Translations under genes and position numbers: made by a program
Assembly: GCF_003286085.1 (NCBI RefSeq)
Contig: NW_020825294.1
Span: forward strand, 12,174,501 to 12,238,500
Direction: 5' to 3'
DNA: 64,000 nt
DNA from: Drosophila persimilis
Taxonomy: Eukaryota; Arthropoda; Insecta; Diptera; Drosophilidae
The notes under the pieces: model-generated
Database searches by the model: none
What the model saw: the letters and a program-made list of their open reading frames with translations, nothing else
What the model was told of the DNA's origin: nothing
Shown: positions 49,965-61,556 of the stretch, piece after piece
Numbering within the stretch: the first letter of the stretch is position 1
Layout: each line of letters starts with the position of its first letter

Positions 49965-52900
49965 CCAAAATCTGCGACACTCGATTGGAATATCTCTCGT
50001 TTGCCGCGATAATCTCGTCCCATTATCCCATCTTTGGGATGATGCGATCTCGAAAGTGGAATTTTCAATTAGAGAGCGTAAACTTCACACTTTAACCGTT
50101 CTCCGCTGTCATTCAACACTTCTTTAGGTTGCGGTTTCTGTAGGTACAGTGCGTTCAATAACAATATAGCCTGACATATTTACAGCTTTTGCGCAGTATA
50201 GAAATCGGCTTTAATTAACTTATAATGTTAAATCATTGAACAGTTTCGAAACGCAATATACTCGAATAATACAGTGCACGAGCATTGCAGGAGGGAGGCA
50301 GAACCAGAACCCTCAAACGGAATGATAAATTTCTCCATTCACGATTTCGTGAATCATTCGCCGGCGGGCAGGCGAGCAGAGCACCAAATTCGGGCACATT
50401 ATGAGACTTAATTGCCTCGCCGCAAAATTCTTTCTCGAATTTGCATTTCTTTTGTTCAGCTTTTTATTGAAAATCGCAACAAATTGTTGTGCAATTCCGA
50501 GCGACAAAAATAGCAAATGCCAGCAAAGTGCACGATACTATTTTAAATGCAATTTGTGTTAAAAATAAACGAGACTCGCGGATGGGAGAGTGGCAGAGTG
50601 GGAGTGGGGATGGGGGATTGGAGATAGGGGATAGGGGCTATAGCGGCACAGCAGTCGTTGATATTTTTTCCCCCCAATCTCAATGGCATCTCCGTCCGTG
50701 TCACGCTATCGAGCGTATCGACGCACAACAGCGATTGTTCCACTTCCGAATGACACAGACAGAATGGCAGTGGCGGCGGACCATAATTCTTTTGACAATC
50801 CGCATGTCAATATTATTGTACAATTAAGAATAAATAAACAGCAGTTCCGAGAGCGAGTCCGCGGACCGATAAGAGGGGCCTGCCCGGCACTTGACGGAGA
50901 TACGTATCATCGGAACTTCCCGCGACGATGGTCTGAGGCGGAGGCAGCGGCGGAGGCGGAGGCTGCCGCATTCTTTTTAAATACTTTTGCAGTTATTTTA
51001 AAGATAACAGCCCTAAATAAAATATGCAATTATGAAGAGAGGCCACAAAGAAGCAAAACGACAGCCTCAAGAAAGAACTTTCGGCACAAGATAGCGAACG
51101 AACGAATGTATTGATAAGAAACACAGAAAATGTATCAATTTGATTAACTTTGATTGATATACGACATCAATTCCATGTAATCAACCAGAAAAGAGCAAGG
51201 GAATCTCAACTGCTGGAACCTTAGGCCTTATAGAAACGACAGGCACACGCCGCCGTTGGTGATTGTGAAGAAGGTCTCAATGGGACTGGAATTATTCTCA
51301 ATTTGAAGTACACTTTTGAGGTTGATTCCATTTTACATCTAATATGTATGTACATATACGAGTATATTTACACTTCGATTTTTGTCACAGATCCATTCGA
51401 AAAATGCCGAAGAGAATGCCCGAGAACGCCGAGCGATCCACAACAACATATTTGCATGTCGTGTGCATGATTAAGCTTACTGATGTTCGGCTTTAGCTTC
51501 GCTGACAAGTGGTTTTGTTGTTCTGTTAGACTGCTTATCAAAGCCTAACAGGAAAAAGTAGCGCAAGAAGTACGATATTGCTGTGATTCGAAGTTATCAA
51601 ATATCGATATTGTTCCATTAGAAACACATTTATTCGATTATGGTTCCACTGGGGTGTGTCCGTTCACTTATGAGAAACTTGTACTATTACTACTGCTTAC
51701 TATTTATAATTATTTATTTAATTGAGAACCATTCTTGACTGTAACATAGCTCTTATTAATAGTTAATATACCCATTGTGGTCAAAGGGTACTTGTGCTGG
51801 TATTGTAATCCCAGCAAATAGTCGATGGGGCGCTAATTGCAATCGCTTTAATGGGAAAGCCGGGAGGCCGGGAGGCCGGACACCGTTGCGGGCCATTTGA
51901 GATAAGAGAGGAAATTTGTTTTTTGACTACCGCCAGCGGCGCTTTAGTTGATTCTTGTGTTGTATCTGTATCTATATCTGGGGCCCCCGACTGTTACTTT
52001 TTTTATTCACAACAAAATAAACAAACAAAACAAATAAATATATGTGTGTGCATAGGTGGGTACGAGTACATCCATACCCGGAGATACGCAAGTTATTTCT
52101 GTCCATAGAACTAGTAGGTATTGGGTATTAGGTATTGATGTGCTGATATCGTGTAAGCGATTGGGAGTTTAGAACTTGGTCTTTTTATGGTTTATTAAAG
52201 CTTTGCTAATATGCAAATCGGTGTGACACATGGAGCCCCACGGACAACAGCCATTGATTCCATTCCGAAACGAATTCCACCAAACAAAAGAAGTTCCTCT
52301 TCGAGTTTTGTTCAGCTTTTACTTAAGTGCTTTCGACCTTCTCCCGTTATTGTTGGAGCCTATAAATAAACAAGCATTTCGAACGGAAAATGTCAATAGT
52401 AGGTTTTGCTTTCAGGCCACAAAACAGGCCAAAACGTAGAAAGGCCATGCGATAATCGTAACGACTGTTAGATGCCCATGCCTCAGCTCACAACATACAT
52501 ATGGTATACATATGTATGTAGATGTAGATATGTATATTGAAACATTTCATTCGTATCCGATTTAGATAAAATATCGCTTGTCCGTCACCCATCGATAAAC
52601 GGACGAAGCATACCCCTGTGCAAATGCCCGAGAGTATCGAGGGTATCGCGGGTATCGAAGGCATCATTCATCATTCCCGATTCCCGATTCCCGCAACGAC
52701 AAACGAATTAGAATCGACAATAAGAAAGTCGCGTGCAAAACTGTCTATTGGATTTGTCTCCTCTCGTGTTTCCCACATACATATTTATGTATGTGCACAT
52801 GTATGTATGCAATGTACATATGTATCTGGTTTGCACGATAAGAGCGCGGACAGAAAAGCCATGTTCTACAGTCAACAACAGCAACAAAAACAAAAACAAG

Positions 52901-53637
52901 GGCAGGAGGCAGGAGACGGCCTCTGACGATTTTGTTTACATTTTCGGGGAGCCGCGAGAGATTTTCTAATAAACCATTTTAGAACCGGTTTTTGGTTTTC
53001 GGTTTTCGTTTGTGAGCGGATTCGGATTCGGTTTTTGGATGTTGCTGCTGCTGCTGCTGCTGCTGCTGAGAGAGGAGGAAGACGAAGAAGAAGAAGGTAG
53101 CATTGAGCATCAAATTTCATGCCCCGCACATTGAGGCAGCTCTGAATCTGAAGCTGAAGCTGTGACTGTGGCAGGGGCACGGAACACGACACACACACAG
53201 ACACAGACACAGAGACACATTGGAAATTGGGCAGAAAAGCTTGTTTTAAACAAAAAGCGAAGCTCTTTCTTTTTGGAAACGACAACGACAACACTTTCAA
53301 TGGCCCTCTTATATTCCCGTCCGTCTGCTCCGCTGTTCCCGCTTCAATGGACATTTTGGCAACAATCAGAAGGGGGTTGGCACTGGTTGCTTCATAGATT
53401 TTCGGTCAGAGATTAGCATAAAGCACTCCAAACAAAGGCAACCACAAGTCCAGTCCATAACAAATAACAAATAACAATGGAGGCAGCCAGAAGAGGTGTG
53501 GAACATGTTTAATCAAGAGACTTCCATCTACTCTAAAGGAATCTATCCCAGGAAGGGTCTTGACCCATACCCACATTATGCGCACTTTATGCGCGAAATG
53601 CAGGAAAATTCAATTCAGTGGTGGGACTTGGACTCAC
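49965..53637. other. first-intron sequence next to the CenG1A long first exon
   Basis: No exon recognised. Contains a short AT-rich segment flanked by TACAGTGCG/TACAGTGCACG words (about 50144-50280) that could be a tiny inverted-repeat element, a CTG run at 53043-53069, and TATGTA-rich simple DNA at 52.5 and 52.8 kb. Confidence 0.5.
53043..53069. repeat. (CTG)n trinucleotide repeat
   Basis: About nine uninterrupted CTG units in intronic DNA. Confidence 0.95.
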
Positions 53638-54019
53638 CTTCAATGCAGACCACATGGTCCCGAATGGATTGGGCTATCTGGGCATCGGATAGGGGCAGCA
53701 AATCGATCAGATCGTATATGGCATAGATGGATGGGTGGACACTCTCGAAGCGCTGGATCTCCTGGCGTATGGCTAAGGAGTTGCTTATCAGCGGCTGCGG
53801 GGGCTGGGGAGCTACCAGCATTGAGGAGGACGATGAGGAGGAGGCCGATCGATCCCCCAGTAGCTGGGTGGTTGTGGGCGTCTGATTATGATGACGCTGC
53901 TGCTGTTGGTGCTGGGGCTGGGGCTGGGGCTGGGGCTGGGGTTGGGGCTGCGTCAAATGATGGCTCTGGAGCTGAAGCTGGTGCGGATGCGACAACGAGT
54001 GCGGATGGTAGTTACTCAT
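53638..54019 (-). CDS. CenG1A: CenG1A (AGAP-family Arf-GAP), long-isoform first coding exon
   Basis: Single exon from ATG 54019 to a strong donor, GCATTGAAG|GTGAGT; 127 codons plus one base (phase 1). Residues 1-80 are low complexity (His/Gln/Pro, a Pro-Gln repeat encoded by the hexamer run, then polySer). Residues about 80-127 match the conserved N-terminus of AGAP1 proteins: [21 protein letters not shown] and a following IRDHVVCIE. AGAPs are Arf GTPase-activating proteins with a GTPase-like domain, split PH domain, ArfGAP zinc finger and ankyrin repeats, working in endosomal traffic; none of those parts is in this window. The exon is head-to-head with mRpS23. Confidence 0.85.
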
Positions 54020-54583
54020 TGCGGAGGCGTCAAAATCGAGAATTAGCCAACGTTTTTAATTAACTTAAATTGCGTCCGATCGAGCAGGGTAAATGTAAAC
54101 TAAACACATACACACGCAAACGCACACGAACACGCACACGGCATACGACACTCAAACGATGGCACAATTTTCCTGAACCGCGACGCGCAACAACATTTTC
54201 CAAAAACACAATCAAACGACGGCACGACGACGATATGGGGTGGCTCCACAGCACGCACAGTCAATTGGGATGGTGGTCAGACGAATATCTGTAGGACAAT
54301 TCCCCGCGGAGTCAACTCAATTCAATAGATCGATTTTTACACCTGCACAAACAATCAAAACAGAGCGAAAATTACGGTAGTTCACGACGGAGCAGCGCAG
54401 CAGCGTTTTTCTCTGCTGGAATCTGCGGCAAGTGTGACCGTACCGGAGTGACGGAAAATGGGCTCACTACTTGTTTCGCTGCCAATTCGATACCAGCCGG
54501 CTGAGTATCGATACCTGCGTGCCAGAATCTGCGTGTCGTAATATTTAATATTAATCAATTAAAACAAACTACTACACGTTATT
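54020..54583. promoter_or_regulatory. divergent CenG1A/mRpS23 promoter region
   Basis: 564 bp between the two start codons. AGTGTGACC at 54431-54439 is Drosophila motif 1 (GGTCACACT) on the minus strand. TATCGATA at 54506-54513 is a perfect DRE. No TATA box near either gene; this fits a dispersed housekeeping promoter shared by both directions. Confidence 0.65.
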
Positions 54584-55280
54584 ATGGCGCAAAGCAGGCT
54601 TGAGAAAATCGGGACCATCTTTACTAGGTAAGCGGCGGCCCGCAATGCCCCGACCACACTGATAACACTTGTTTTTTTTGTGCTTTAAAGAGTTCAGGGT
54701 CTGCTCCGTGGGGGCGCAATGAAAACGGAGGATAAACCCATCTGGTATGACGTCTACGCCGCCTATCCACCCAAGGCAGAGCCCCGATACGACAGGCCTG
54801 CTCCCGAGGTGCCGGTACGCAACATATTCTATGCCGAAGATGTAGTCAGAGCGTATGTTCCGCATTGTTGGCTATTGCCCAGACCAGAAATAATTTGTCG
54901 ATTTGTCCGTGCACAGGAAGCTCCACAAGCAGAACAGACCCAATGAAACGATATCCCTGTTCGACAACAAACGGAGCACGCAGTCGCAGCAGTTTATGAA
55001 GATCTACGAAAACCTAAAGTCGCAGGGAGCCCTCGATGAGCAGAGAATATACGAGACGGCATTGGACTTGTTGGCGGAGCAGCGGCAGCAGTCCCGGCTG
55101 GACGCCTCCTCGGAGGAGCCTGCTGTGGCAGGCATCGAGCTTAACGTGGAGACGAAAAGCCAGCTAATGAGCGACTTCATGGAGGCTGGCGGGCAGCAAG
55201 CCAAGTCCTCAAGCCCGCCCAAGGAACGGAAAAAGGACAGCGGCGTGGGAATAAACATAGACAGCTTGTTCAAGGATTAG
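54584..55280 (+). CDS. mRpS23: mitochondrial small ribosomal subunit protein mS23
   Basis: Three exons, 54584-54627, 54691-54852 and 54917-55280, with introns of 63 and 64 bp (ACTAG|GTAAGC ... TTTAAAG; AGAGC|GTATGT ... TGCACAG). Product is 189 aa. Begins MAQSRLEKIGTIFTR, then VQGLLRGGAMKTEDKPIWYD and the aromatic/proline-rich YDVYAAYPP segment characteristic of mS23, a nuclear-encoded protein of the 28S mitoribosomal subunit. The C-terminal third is charged and low complexity (SPPKERKKDSGVG). Its 3' end faces Rpb3 at 51 bp. Confidence 0.93.
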
Positions 55281-55289
55281 TCGAAATGG

Positions 55290-55297
55290 TTTATAAA
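55290..55297. terminator. palindromic TTTATAAA between convergent mRpS23 and Rpb3
   Basis: Reads TATAAA, a poly(A) signal variant, on both strands. It sits 12 bp after the mRpS23 stop and about 37 bp after the Rpb3 stop. No AATAAA is found closer on either strand in the 51 bp gap. Confidence 0.5.
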
Positions 55298-55331
55298 CTA
55301 AGAATATATGTATTTGTTGTTTGTATACATT

Positions 55332-56258
<927 letters not shown>

Positions 56259-56519
56259 TCAGAAAAAAAGGTTGAAGTATTTTTCGGTTTTTGGTATTTT
56301 TCGGTATATTTCGGTATATTTTAAAATAATCAATAACCACCACTAGCGATCAGCTGTCGCGACTTATCGAAGCCCTGCCATCTCAATTGGATTTGTGGGA
56401 CAGATATTCCCGTGGACGGCCGTTTTGAAGACTAGCGGCGCCCTTTGGCGCAACTGTGGCCCACTGCTCCGCCCTGCCTCAGCCCCCAGAAGACGAAATT
56501 CATTTCAACAGACCCTTGA

Positions 56520-57985
56520 CTGGGGGTGGAACAGCTGTTCGTCATCTGGATTCTGCCGTGGGGAATGGGGCCTGCTTCACCCCTGCCTGAACAGGCCCCG
56601 CGTGCCACCTGCGTGGTGCCTGCCGCCTTCCTTTTGTTATCGCGCCAGGAGCACATTGGGCCGCATCTCGACCGAGTACAGCGAGTGCAACGGAATCACG
56701 ACGACGAGCGGATACCCTTCAAGGATGTGGGCGTGCGCATCGCCCTAAACGTGTCGGTGGTGGAGCTGTGCATCTTCTGAACTGACCAGAAGACCAAGTG
56801 CATCTTCTCCTATGTGCAGCGGATCGTGGACTCGGGACTGATTGGGCCGGACGGCATCGCTGTTTACTGGCTGGGCAGCAACATCTACTGGTCCGATGCG
56901 GAGTTTATATTCTGGAGCACCGGGGACATTGATCAAGACGGGCCAGAGCCGCAGCCTCGCCAAGGACGTGCCCTGCATCACCCCAGCTACGACAGACTGC
57001 CCGAATGTGCCGCTGCAGGTGTCCAGCAAGAATATCCGTGCCTAGGTGAAGCTCTCTCTCCTATTCAGCTGTGTTCTAACACGTTTCCTCTTTTAGCTTC
57101 TTGGGCGAACTCGCAGAAGGCGAGGCACTTTTCGACAGATGTCGGCAACCATCGGGCCATCATTCGAGCCCGAAGCGATGGCAATGAGCGTGTGGAGCTG
57201 GATGGAGTCACGGCGTTGGCCCTGGACCAACAGTCCGATATACCATGCGTATCGAAGCTATAGACATCAATGGAAAGAACAAGTAAGCAACCAATATGGG
57301 GACCCAGCCCTCTGGACACATGTGTAATCTCCTGCTTCCTCTCTACAGAAAAACTTTTGCTACCATGCATATCCCGCAGGTGAACAACATTGCCGCCTAG
57401 GATGGATTTGTGTACTGGCTGTTGTGTTGTGACAAGACCGGACTGGAGAGGATCACTGTCAACGGAGAGCGTCGTTCCGTAGAGCTGCAGCGTCTGTTTC
57501 AGTTAACCGACATCCGGGCCGTGTGGACACCAGATGCGAAAATGCTGCGCAGTCGCCCAAATTGTTTCCACATCTGCATAGCCAGCGGGGTGTGATACGC
57601 AGTACTCACGACGTCTGTTCGTGCCCCCAGAAAATTTTAAGTGGCGGGAGTAGTGACATGAACAAAAACTGTATATCCGCCTCCTGGCGCTGTGATGAAA
57701 GGACTGCCCGGCAGGTCTGTTCAGCCGATGACAGCGACAAGATGGCCGACTGTTGCAAGCGGCCAGAAGACTTTCAGTGTCCCATCAACAAGGTGAGAAA
57801 GACACGATATCTGCCCAAATTCTTAAACTAACAAAATCCTACTCCACCTTCCGTCAAATATTCCCTTTTAAAGACTTTAAAAATGCAATAGAGATCCTGC
57901 CGGATATTGCATTTGAGGTGCAAAGCGACCAAGCTGGAGGTGAAAATGGAGCGAAAAGACTCTGGGACGAGTGTGCCAGGTTACC
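56520..57985 (+). pseudogene. decayed LRP5/6 (arrow)-like gene fragment with remnant introns
   Basis: Plus-strand pieces resemble the fourth YWTD beta-propeller, its EGF-like module and LDLR-A repeats of LRP5/6. In order: an EGF-like cysteine run (about 56520-56600), FLLLSRQEHIG in a shifted frame, IALNVSVVELCIF then a stop TGA (56778-56780) before [29 protein letters not shown] (about 56845-56905), [19 protein letters not shown] (about 57172-57228), FVYWLLCCDKTGLERITVNGE (about 57407-57465) after a TAG (57398-57400), an EGF-like CSCPQK, and LDLR-A-like NCISASWRCD and DCCKRPEDFQCPINK. Intron-like gaps with good ends are kept (57043-57096, 57281-57348), so it arose by DNA duplication, not from mRNA. 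Stops and frameshifts rule out a full product. Confidence 0.75.
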
Positions 57986-58491
57986 ACTTAGCACAATAAA
58001 AGCAAGGACTAAAAACTAGCCAATCTTGTAGAACATTTATTCATCAATGGCCTAAAATTATGTGGGCAGAACTAAGGGTTTTAGTTAGCCAGAATTATTC
58101 AACGGTTTGACGTATTTCGCTAAAACGTTTTTTTAGACAAGATCCAATAAAAGCAAGTGTTTAAATTAAACCAGTCAATTAGGAAATAGGATCATTTATT
58201 GGATAAAATTGAGTGGGCATGGCTAAATGTTCTGTCTAGCTAGTAATATTCGACGGAATATCAAAATCGAGGAATATGGTTTCCAATCCTTGACGGATGA
58301 CGATTAACCCATTGTAAACCAAGGAGGTTTTTTAAAGAGAGGGGCTTAAGAGGGCTAAGTTCTTTTTTTTATTAGTATTTTGTACGGTATATTTTTAAGA
58401 TGAGACGGTATATTTCTGAGGGTCGGACGGTATATTTTAACGATAAATCCGCGGTCACACTGATTCCGGCATCCATTGATGTTTTTCCGAA
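57986..58491. other. spacer with a diverged tandem duplication and the GatC promoter
   Basis: Two diverged copies of about 130-150 bp, each starting CAATAAAAGCAAG (57997 and 58146) and both containing ATTTATT, GTGGGCA/GTGGGCA and AATATTC/AATTATTC landmarks. Closer to GatC are three GGTATATTT words (motif 6 type, 58385-58437) and GGTCACACTG (motif 1, 58453-58462), 30 bp before the ATG. Confidence 0.6.
58453..58462 (+). promoter_or_regulatory. motif 1 core-promoter element for GatC/PolG2
   Basis: GGTCACACTG matches Drosophila core-promoter motif 1. It is preceded within 70 bp by motif-6-like CGGTATATTT words, a known pairing in ubiquitously expressed fly genes. The 5'UTR is short (ATG at 58492). 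Confidence 0.7.
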
Positions 58492-58938
58492 ATGTTGCGT
58501 GTTTTAAGTAGACGTTTCTATTGCAAAATTGCAGCCAAAACGAATTTTAAGACTGCCAAATTGGACTTCAAGGAGCTACGGTACGCTACGAAGGTGCCAC
58601 AAACGCCGGTGGACACAGTATTTCCAGAGACAACCGCCAACAGAGTGGAGATTGATGCAAAAACCATTCAATTACTGGAGCGCCTCTCCCTGGTGAATCT
58701 GGATAGCGAACAGGCATTGGCCACGCTCAACAGTAGCATCCAGTTTGCGGACAAGATAGCCCACATCAATACGGAGAACGTTCGGCCGCTTTACACCGTG
58801 CTCGAGAACCAGCAGCTCCAGTTACGCAACGACGAGGTGAAGGAGGGTGACTGTCGCGTGGAGCTGCTGAGAAACGCCAAGGTGACGGACGAAGATTACT
58901 ACGTCTCGCCGCCTGGCAATATTCCGCTGGAACAATGA
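58492..58938 (+). CDS. GatC: mitochondrial glutamyl-tRNA(Gln) amidotransferase subunit C
   Basis: Single exon, 148 aa. GatC is the small stabilising subunit of the GatCAB amidotransferase that converts Glu-tRNA(Gln) to Gln-tRNA(Gln) in mitochondria. A basic N-terminus (MLRVLSRRFYCKIAAKTNFK) suits a mitochondrial presequence. The family core follows: IDAKTIQLLERLSLVNLDSEQA, then FADKIAHINTENVRPLYTVLE, and a C-terminal VTDEDYYVSPPGNIPLEQ. Its stop TGA shares bases with the start ATG of PolG2 (ATGA at 58935-58938), indicating one bicistronic mRNA. Confidence 0.93.
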   Translation: MLRVLSRRFYCKIAAKTNFKTAKLDFKELRYATKVPQTPVDTVFPETTANRVEIDAKTIQLLERLSLVNLDSEQALATLNSSIQFADKIAHINTENVRPLYTVLENQQLQLRNDEVKEGDCRVELLRNAKVTDEDYYVSPPGNIPLEQ

Positions 58939-60086
58939 GTCGTCTGAGTCGCTGCTTCAGGTCTTTGGAATCCGCTGGCTTCTTCCGCGTCCTAGACGAC
59001 AGCCACGTCGAACTCCTTTCGCACGGGCACGCCTATGCCGATCTGCTGAAACAACAGTGGCTAAGTCTGCGGCCCCTGGCTGCTCATCTGGGCACCAGCC
59101 ATTCCACTGAAGCCGTTTCCTCGACGCACCTCCAGCGTTTTTCATTTTCCCGCACCGAACTATTCCGTTCCCACTTCCAGCAGCTGGTTCAAGAGCATCC
59201 CCGAAAGGCAAAATGTCCCACACTCCTGAAGCATCTGTGCACCTCCTACTCCTGCCAACCCAATCCTTTCCTTAGGCACAAGGCTCCTGTTACGCATTTG
59301 ATTACCGACTTTTTGGTGGAGCCCTATCGCGCCCTGGAGCACTTCTATAATATGCAGCGCGAGAGCAAGATTTGGTGGATGAGGTACTCCTCGAACCCCA
59401 GTCGGTACCGAATCGTTCCCCACGAACTGCCGGAGGAGGCGGATGCCAAAGACTGCCAAGGAATCGACATCATATCCAGCTACGGCAAAGAGGGTAGAGT
59501 GGCAGTGGAGCAACTGAGCCTGGTGATGCTCCACGGCGATGATTTCCGACTGCCCGATGCGAGAACGGACCAGTCCCTGCCGCCGGCTGTCATACGATCC
59601 GTAATTGAACTGGAAACAGCCACCTGCGGTAAGCACTTGGAATTCTCCATAAAATTTCTTTAAATGGATCGTTAATCTTCCGCTCGGACAGCTCTTCTTC
59701 TGGATGGCTGTGACCATGGGCGCGAGACGCAATCCCTACTGCTGAACAGGATGCTGGCACCCTATCAGTGTGGAATCGCCTGCCTGGAGGTCGATCCAGC
59801 CCAGGCGGGAGACTTGCGCGACCTTTGCCTTCACATAAAAGACGTCCTCCAGAGGGCAGGGCTGCGCCTGTGCCAGGGAGTGGGATATGCCCTAAGTAAG
59901 GATGCTTCCCAATTGACGGAACATGTAGACAAATCAGATATGCTGGGTGTACCTTATACGCTCCTCTTGAGCGAGCAAACTCTGCAAAACGGACTGCTGC
60001 AACTGCGCAGCCGGGACACCAGGCTGGCGGAGACCATACACATAAGCGATGTACCCGACTATTTATTGAATATATTTAAACACTGA
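58935..60086 (+). CDS. PolG2: mitochondrial DNA polymerase gamma accessory subunit
   Basis: Two exons, 58935-59628 and 59692-60086, phase-1 intron of 63 bp (ACCTGCG|GTAAGC ... TCGGACAG|CTCTT). Product is 362 aa, matching the fly accessory subunit length (about 361; DNApol-gamma35). It raises processivity of the mitochondrial replicase and is related to class II aminoacyl-tRNA synthetases. Visible are HLITDFLVEPYRALEHFYNMQRE-like core, REspaced WWMRYSSNPSRYR, and the C-terminal anticodon-binding-like region from LLLNRMLAPYQCGIACLEVD to the end. The start overlaps the GatC stop, so it is probably translated by reinitiation or leaky scanning. No AATAAA follows on plus before the Orc5 coding antisense. 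Confidence 0.93.
60062..60067 (-). terminator. AATAAA poly(A) signal of Orc5 inside PolG2 coding sequence
   Basis: Plus-strand TTTATT here is AATAAA on minus, 32 bp past the Orc5 stop codon. It lies within the last codons of PolG2 (YLLNIF), so the two 3' ends must overlap. Confidence 0.6.
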
Positions 60087-60098
60087 GAATTGAACCCC

Positions 60099-61556
60099 CT
60101 ACATGAAATCGCAAAGATATTGGCGCACGTTGAAGCCGACCACCTTGCCGATGTATAGCACAAACTCGAGGCCCACCGTGCACTGGAGCCGGGCCGAGCC
60201 GTCCATGATGTTCTGTTCGCCGGAGACAAAGCTGAGTAGCTTGAGGTGGACCAATGTGGAGATCTGGGACAGCAGGTTGCAGGTGAGGCCCACTTTTTCC
60301 TCAAGAATGGCGTAGAAGATGGCCAACAAGCGATCTATGGTAAAGGATTTGGGTCCCAGGGTCGTGGACATCTTCTCCGTAGTCTGGAAAAAAGGTTATT
60401 GGACCGTTAAGAAAACACTGAGAAGGGCATAGATGGGTGTGGATGAACGAACCTTGGCTCTGGCATTCACCGTCTGCATTCTCTTGCGCTGCTTTCCATG
60501 ATGCTTGACGAACAGTCGCTTGTCCTGGTTGGCGGAATTGTGGCTGGCCAGGAATGCGGCAATAAGCAGATATTTGGCGTAGTAGGGCAACTCGAGCGAC
60601 TGCGCCAGCTTGCGAACGCTCTGATCCTCGATGGGTGCCGATCCTTCCTGCTCTTCCGGAGGCTTTTCTGTTCGCATGTATATCTGGGTGAGCGCGGATC
60701 TCAAGGGTCCGGCAATGTGTCTCCACAGCCGGGAGACATCTGTAGACTCCACCGTGCCATCTAACACAGGCTCTAAGTAAATGGAGAAACATTTCCTGGC
60801 CGTCAACTGCAGCTCGGGCACGTCTCGGCAAGCCTTGTAGAAGACGCTGAGGAAGAGATTTAGGTAGTTGCTGTAGAAGTCCTCGGTGAGGGCCGCTTCG
60901 CAGATCGCGAGGCGCTGGGCATCCTTTGAAAATTGCTCAAGGAGGTGCCCTCGCACCTGGAAAAAGTCCGAGCCGAGAATACGCTGGGTCTCTGCCTTGT
61001 TGTACTGGGCCAAATGGATGCTGATAACTTCAGTCAGACCCGTTTTGTTATAAAACTTTTCGAAGGGAATCTGGGACAGGAGAATCACACAGAGATTGAG
61101 GCTGGTCAGCTGCTGCAGTCGCAGCAGAACGGGTAGAACGTTTGCATCCATGTCTCGCAAGCGCTCAGCATTGTCCACGGCTATCAAGAAGCTCTGGGAT
61201 CTCCCTCCCTGGTCATGCCAACGACGCAGTTGCTCCACAAACTCCAGCATGTTGTCGGCGCGAACGGATTCCTCTGTGCACTGACGCGGAGCTAGTGTGT
61301 CCAGCATATTCTCCAGCATTATTTTTGTGGTATAGCACTCGATGGCATTTAGTTGGGCAATGCGAACTCCTTGCTGCCTGCTGCACTCTCGGAGGAATGT
61401 TCTGGTCAGGGCTGTTTTCCCCGTCCCACTGTGCCCGAACAGATAGAGGGCGGAAGGATAGTCTTCCCGGGAGTCGCCAATCAGCTCGCCCAGTGTTTTT
61501 ATTGCTCCCTCCCGGCAGGGAAACAGCGGCTCCAACGCAGCGCAGATATTTTCCAT
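60099..61556 (-). CDS. Orc5: origin recognition complex subunit 5
   Basis: Two exons, 61556-60453 and 60383-60099, phase-0 intron of 69 bp (GCCAAG|GTTCGT ... TTTTCCAG|ACTAC). Product is 462 aa, close to fly Orc5 (about 460). Start chosen at ATG 61556 (MENICAALEPLFPCRE); the frame is open 34 codons further upstream but that part does not resemble Orc5. It is an AAA+ ATPase of the six-subunit complex that marks replication origins. Walker A is GHSGTGKT (residues 41-48); the Walker B region is FLIAVDNAERL. The C-terminal winged-helix region includes KKH-type basic HHGKQRKRMQ and ends QYLCDFM. It converges on PolG2 with 12 bp between stops. Confidence 0.95.

Noticed and set aside
50144..50280. 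Possible small inverted-repeat element with TACAGTGC ends
   Set aside because: The two ends are in direct rather than clear inverted orientation and share only a few bases.
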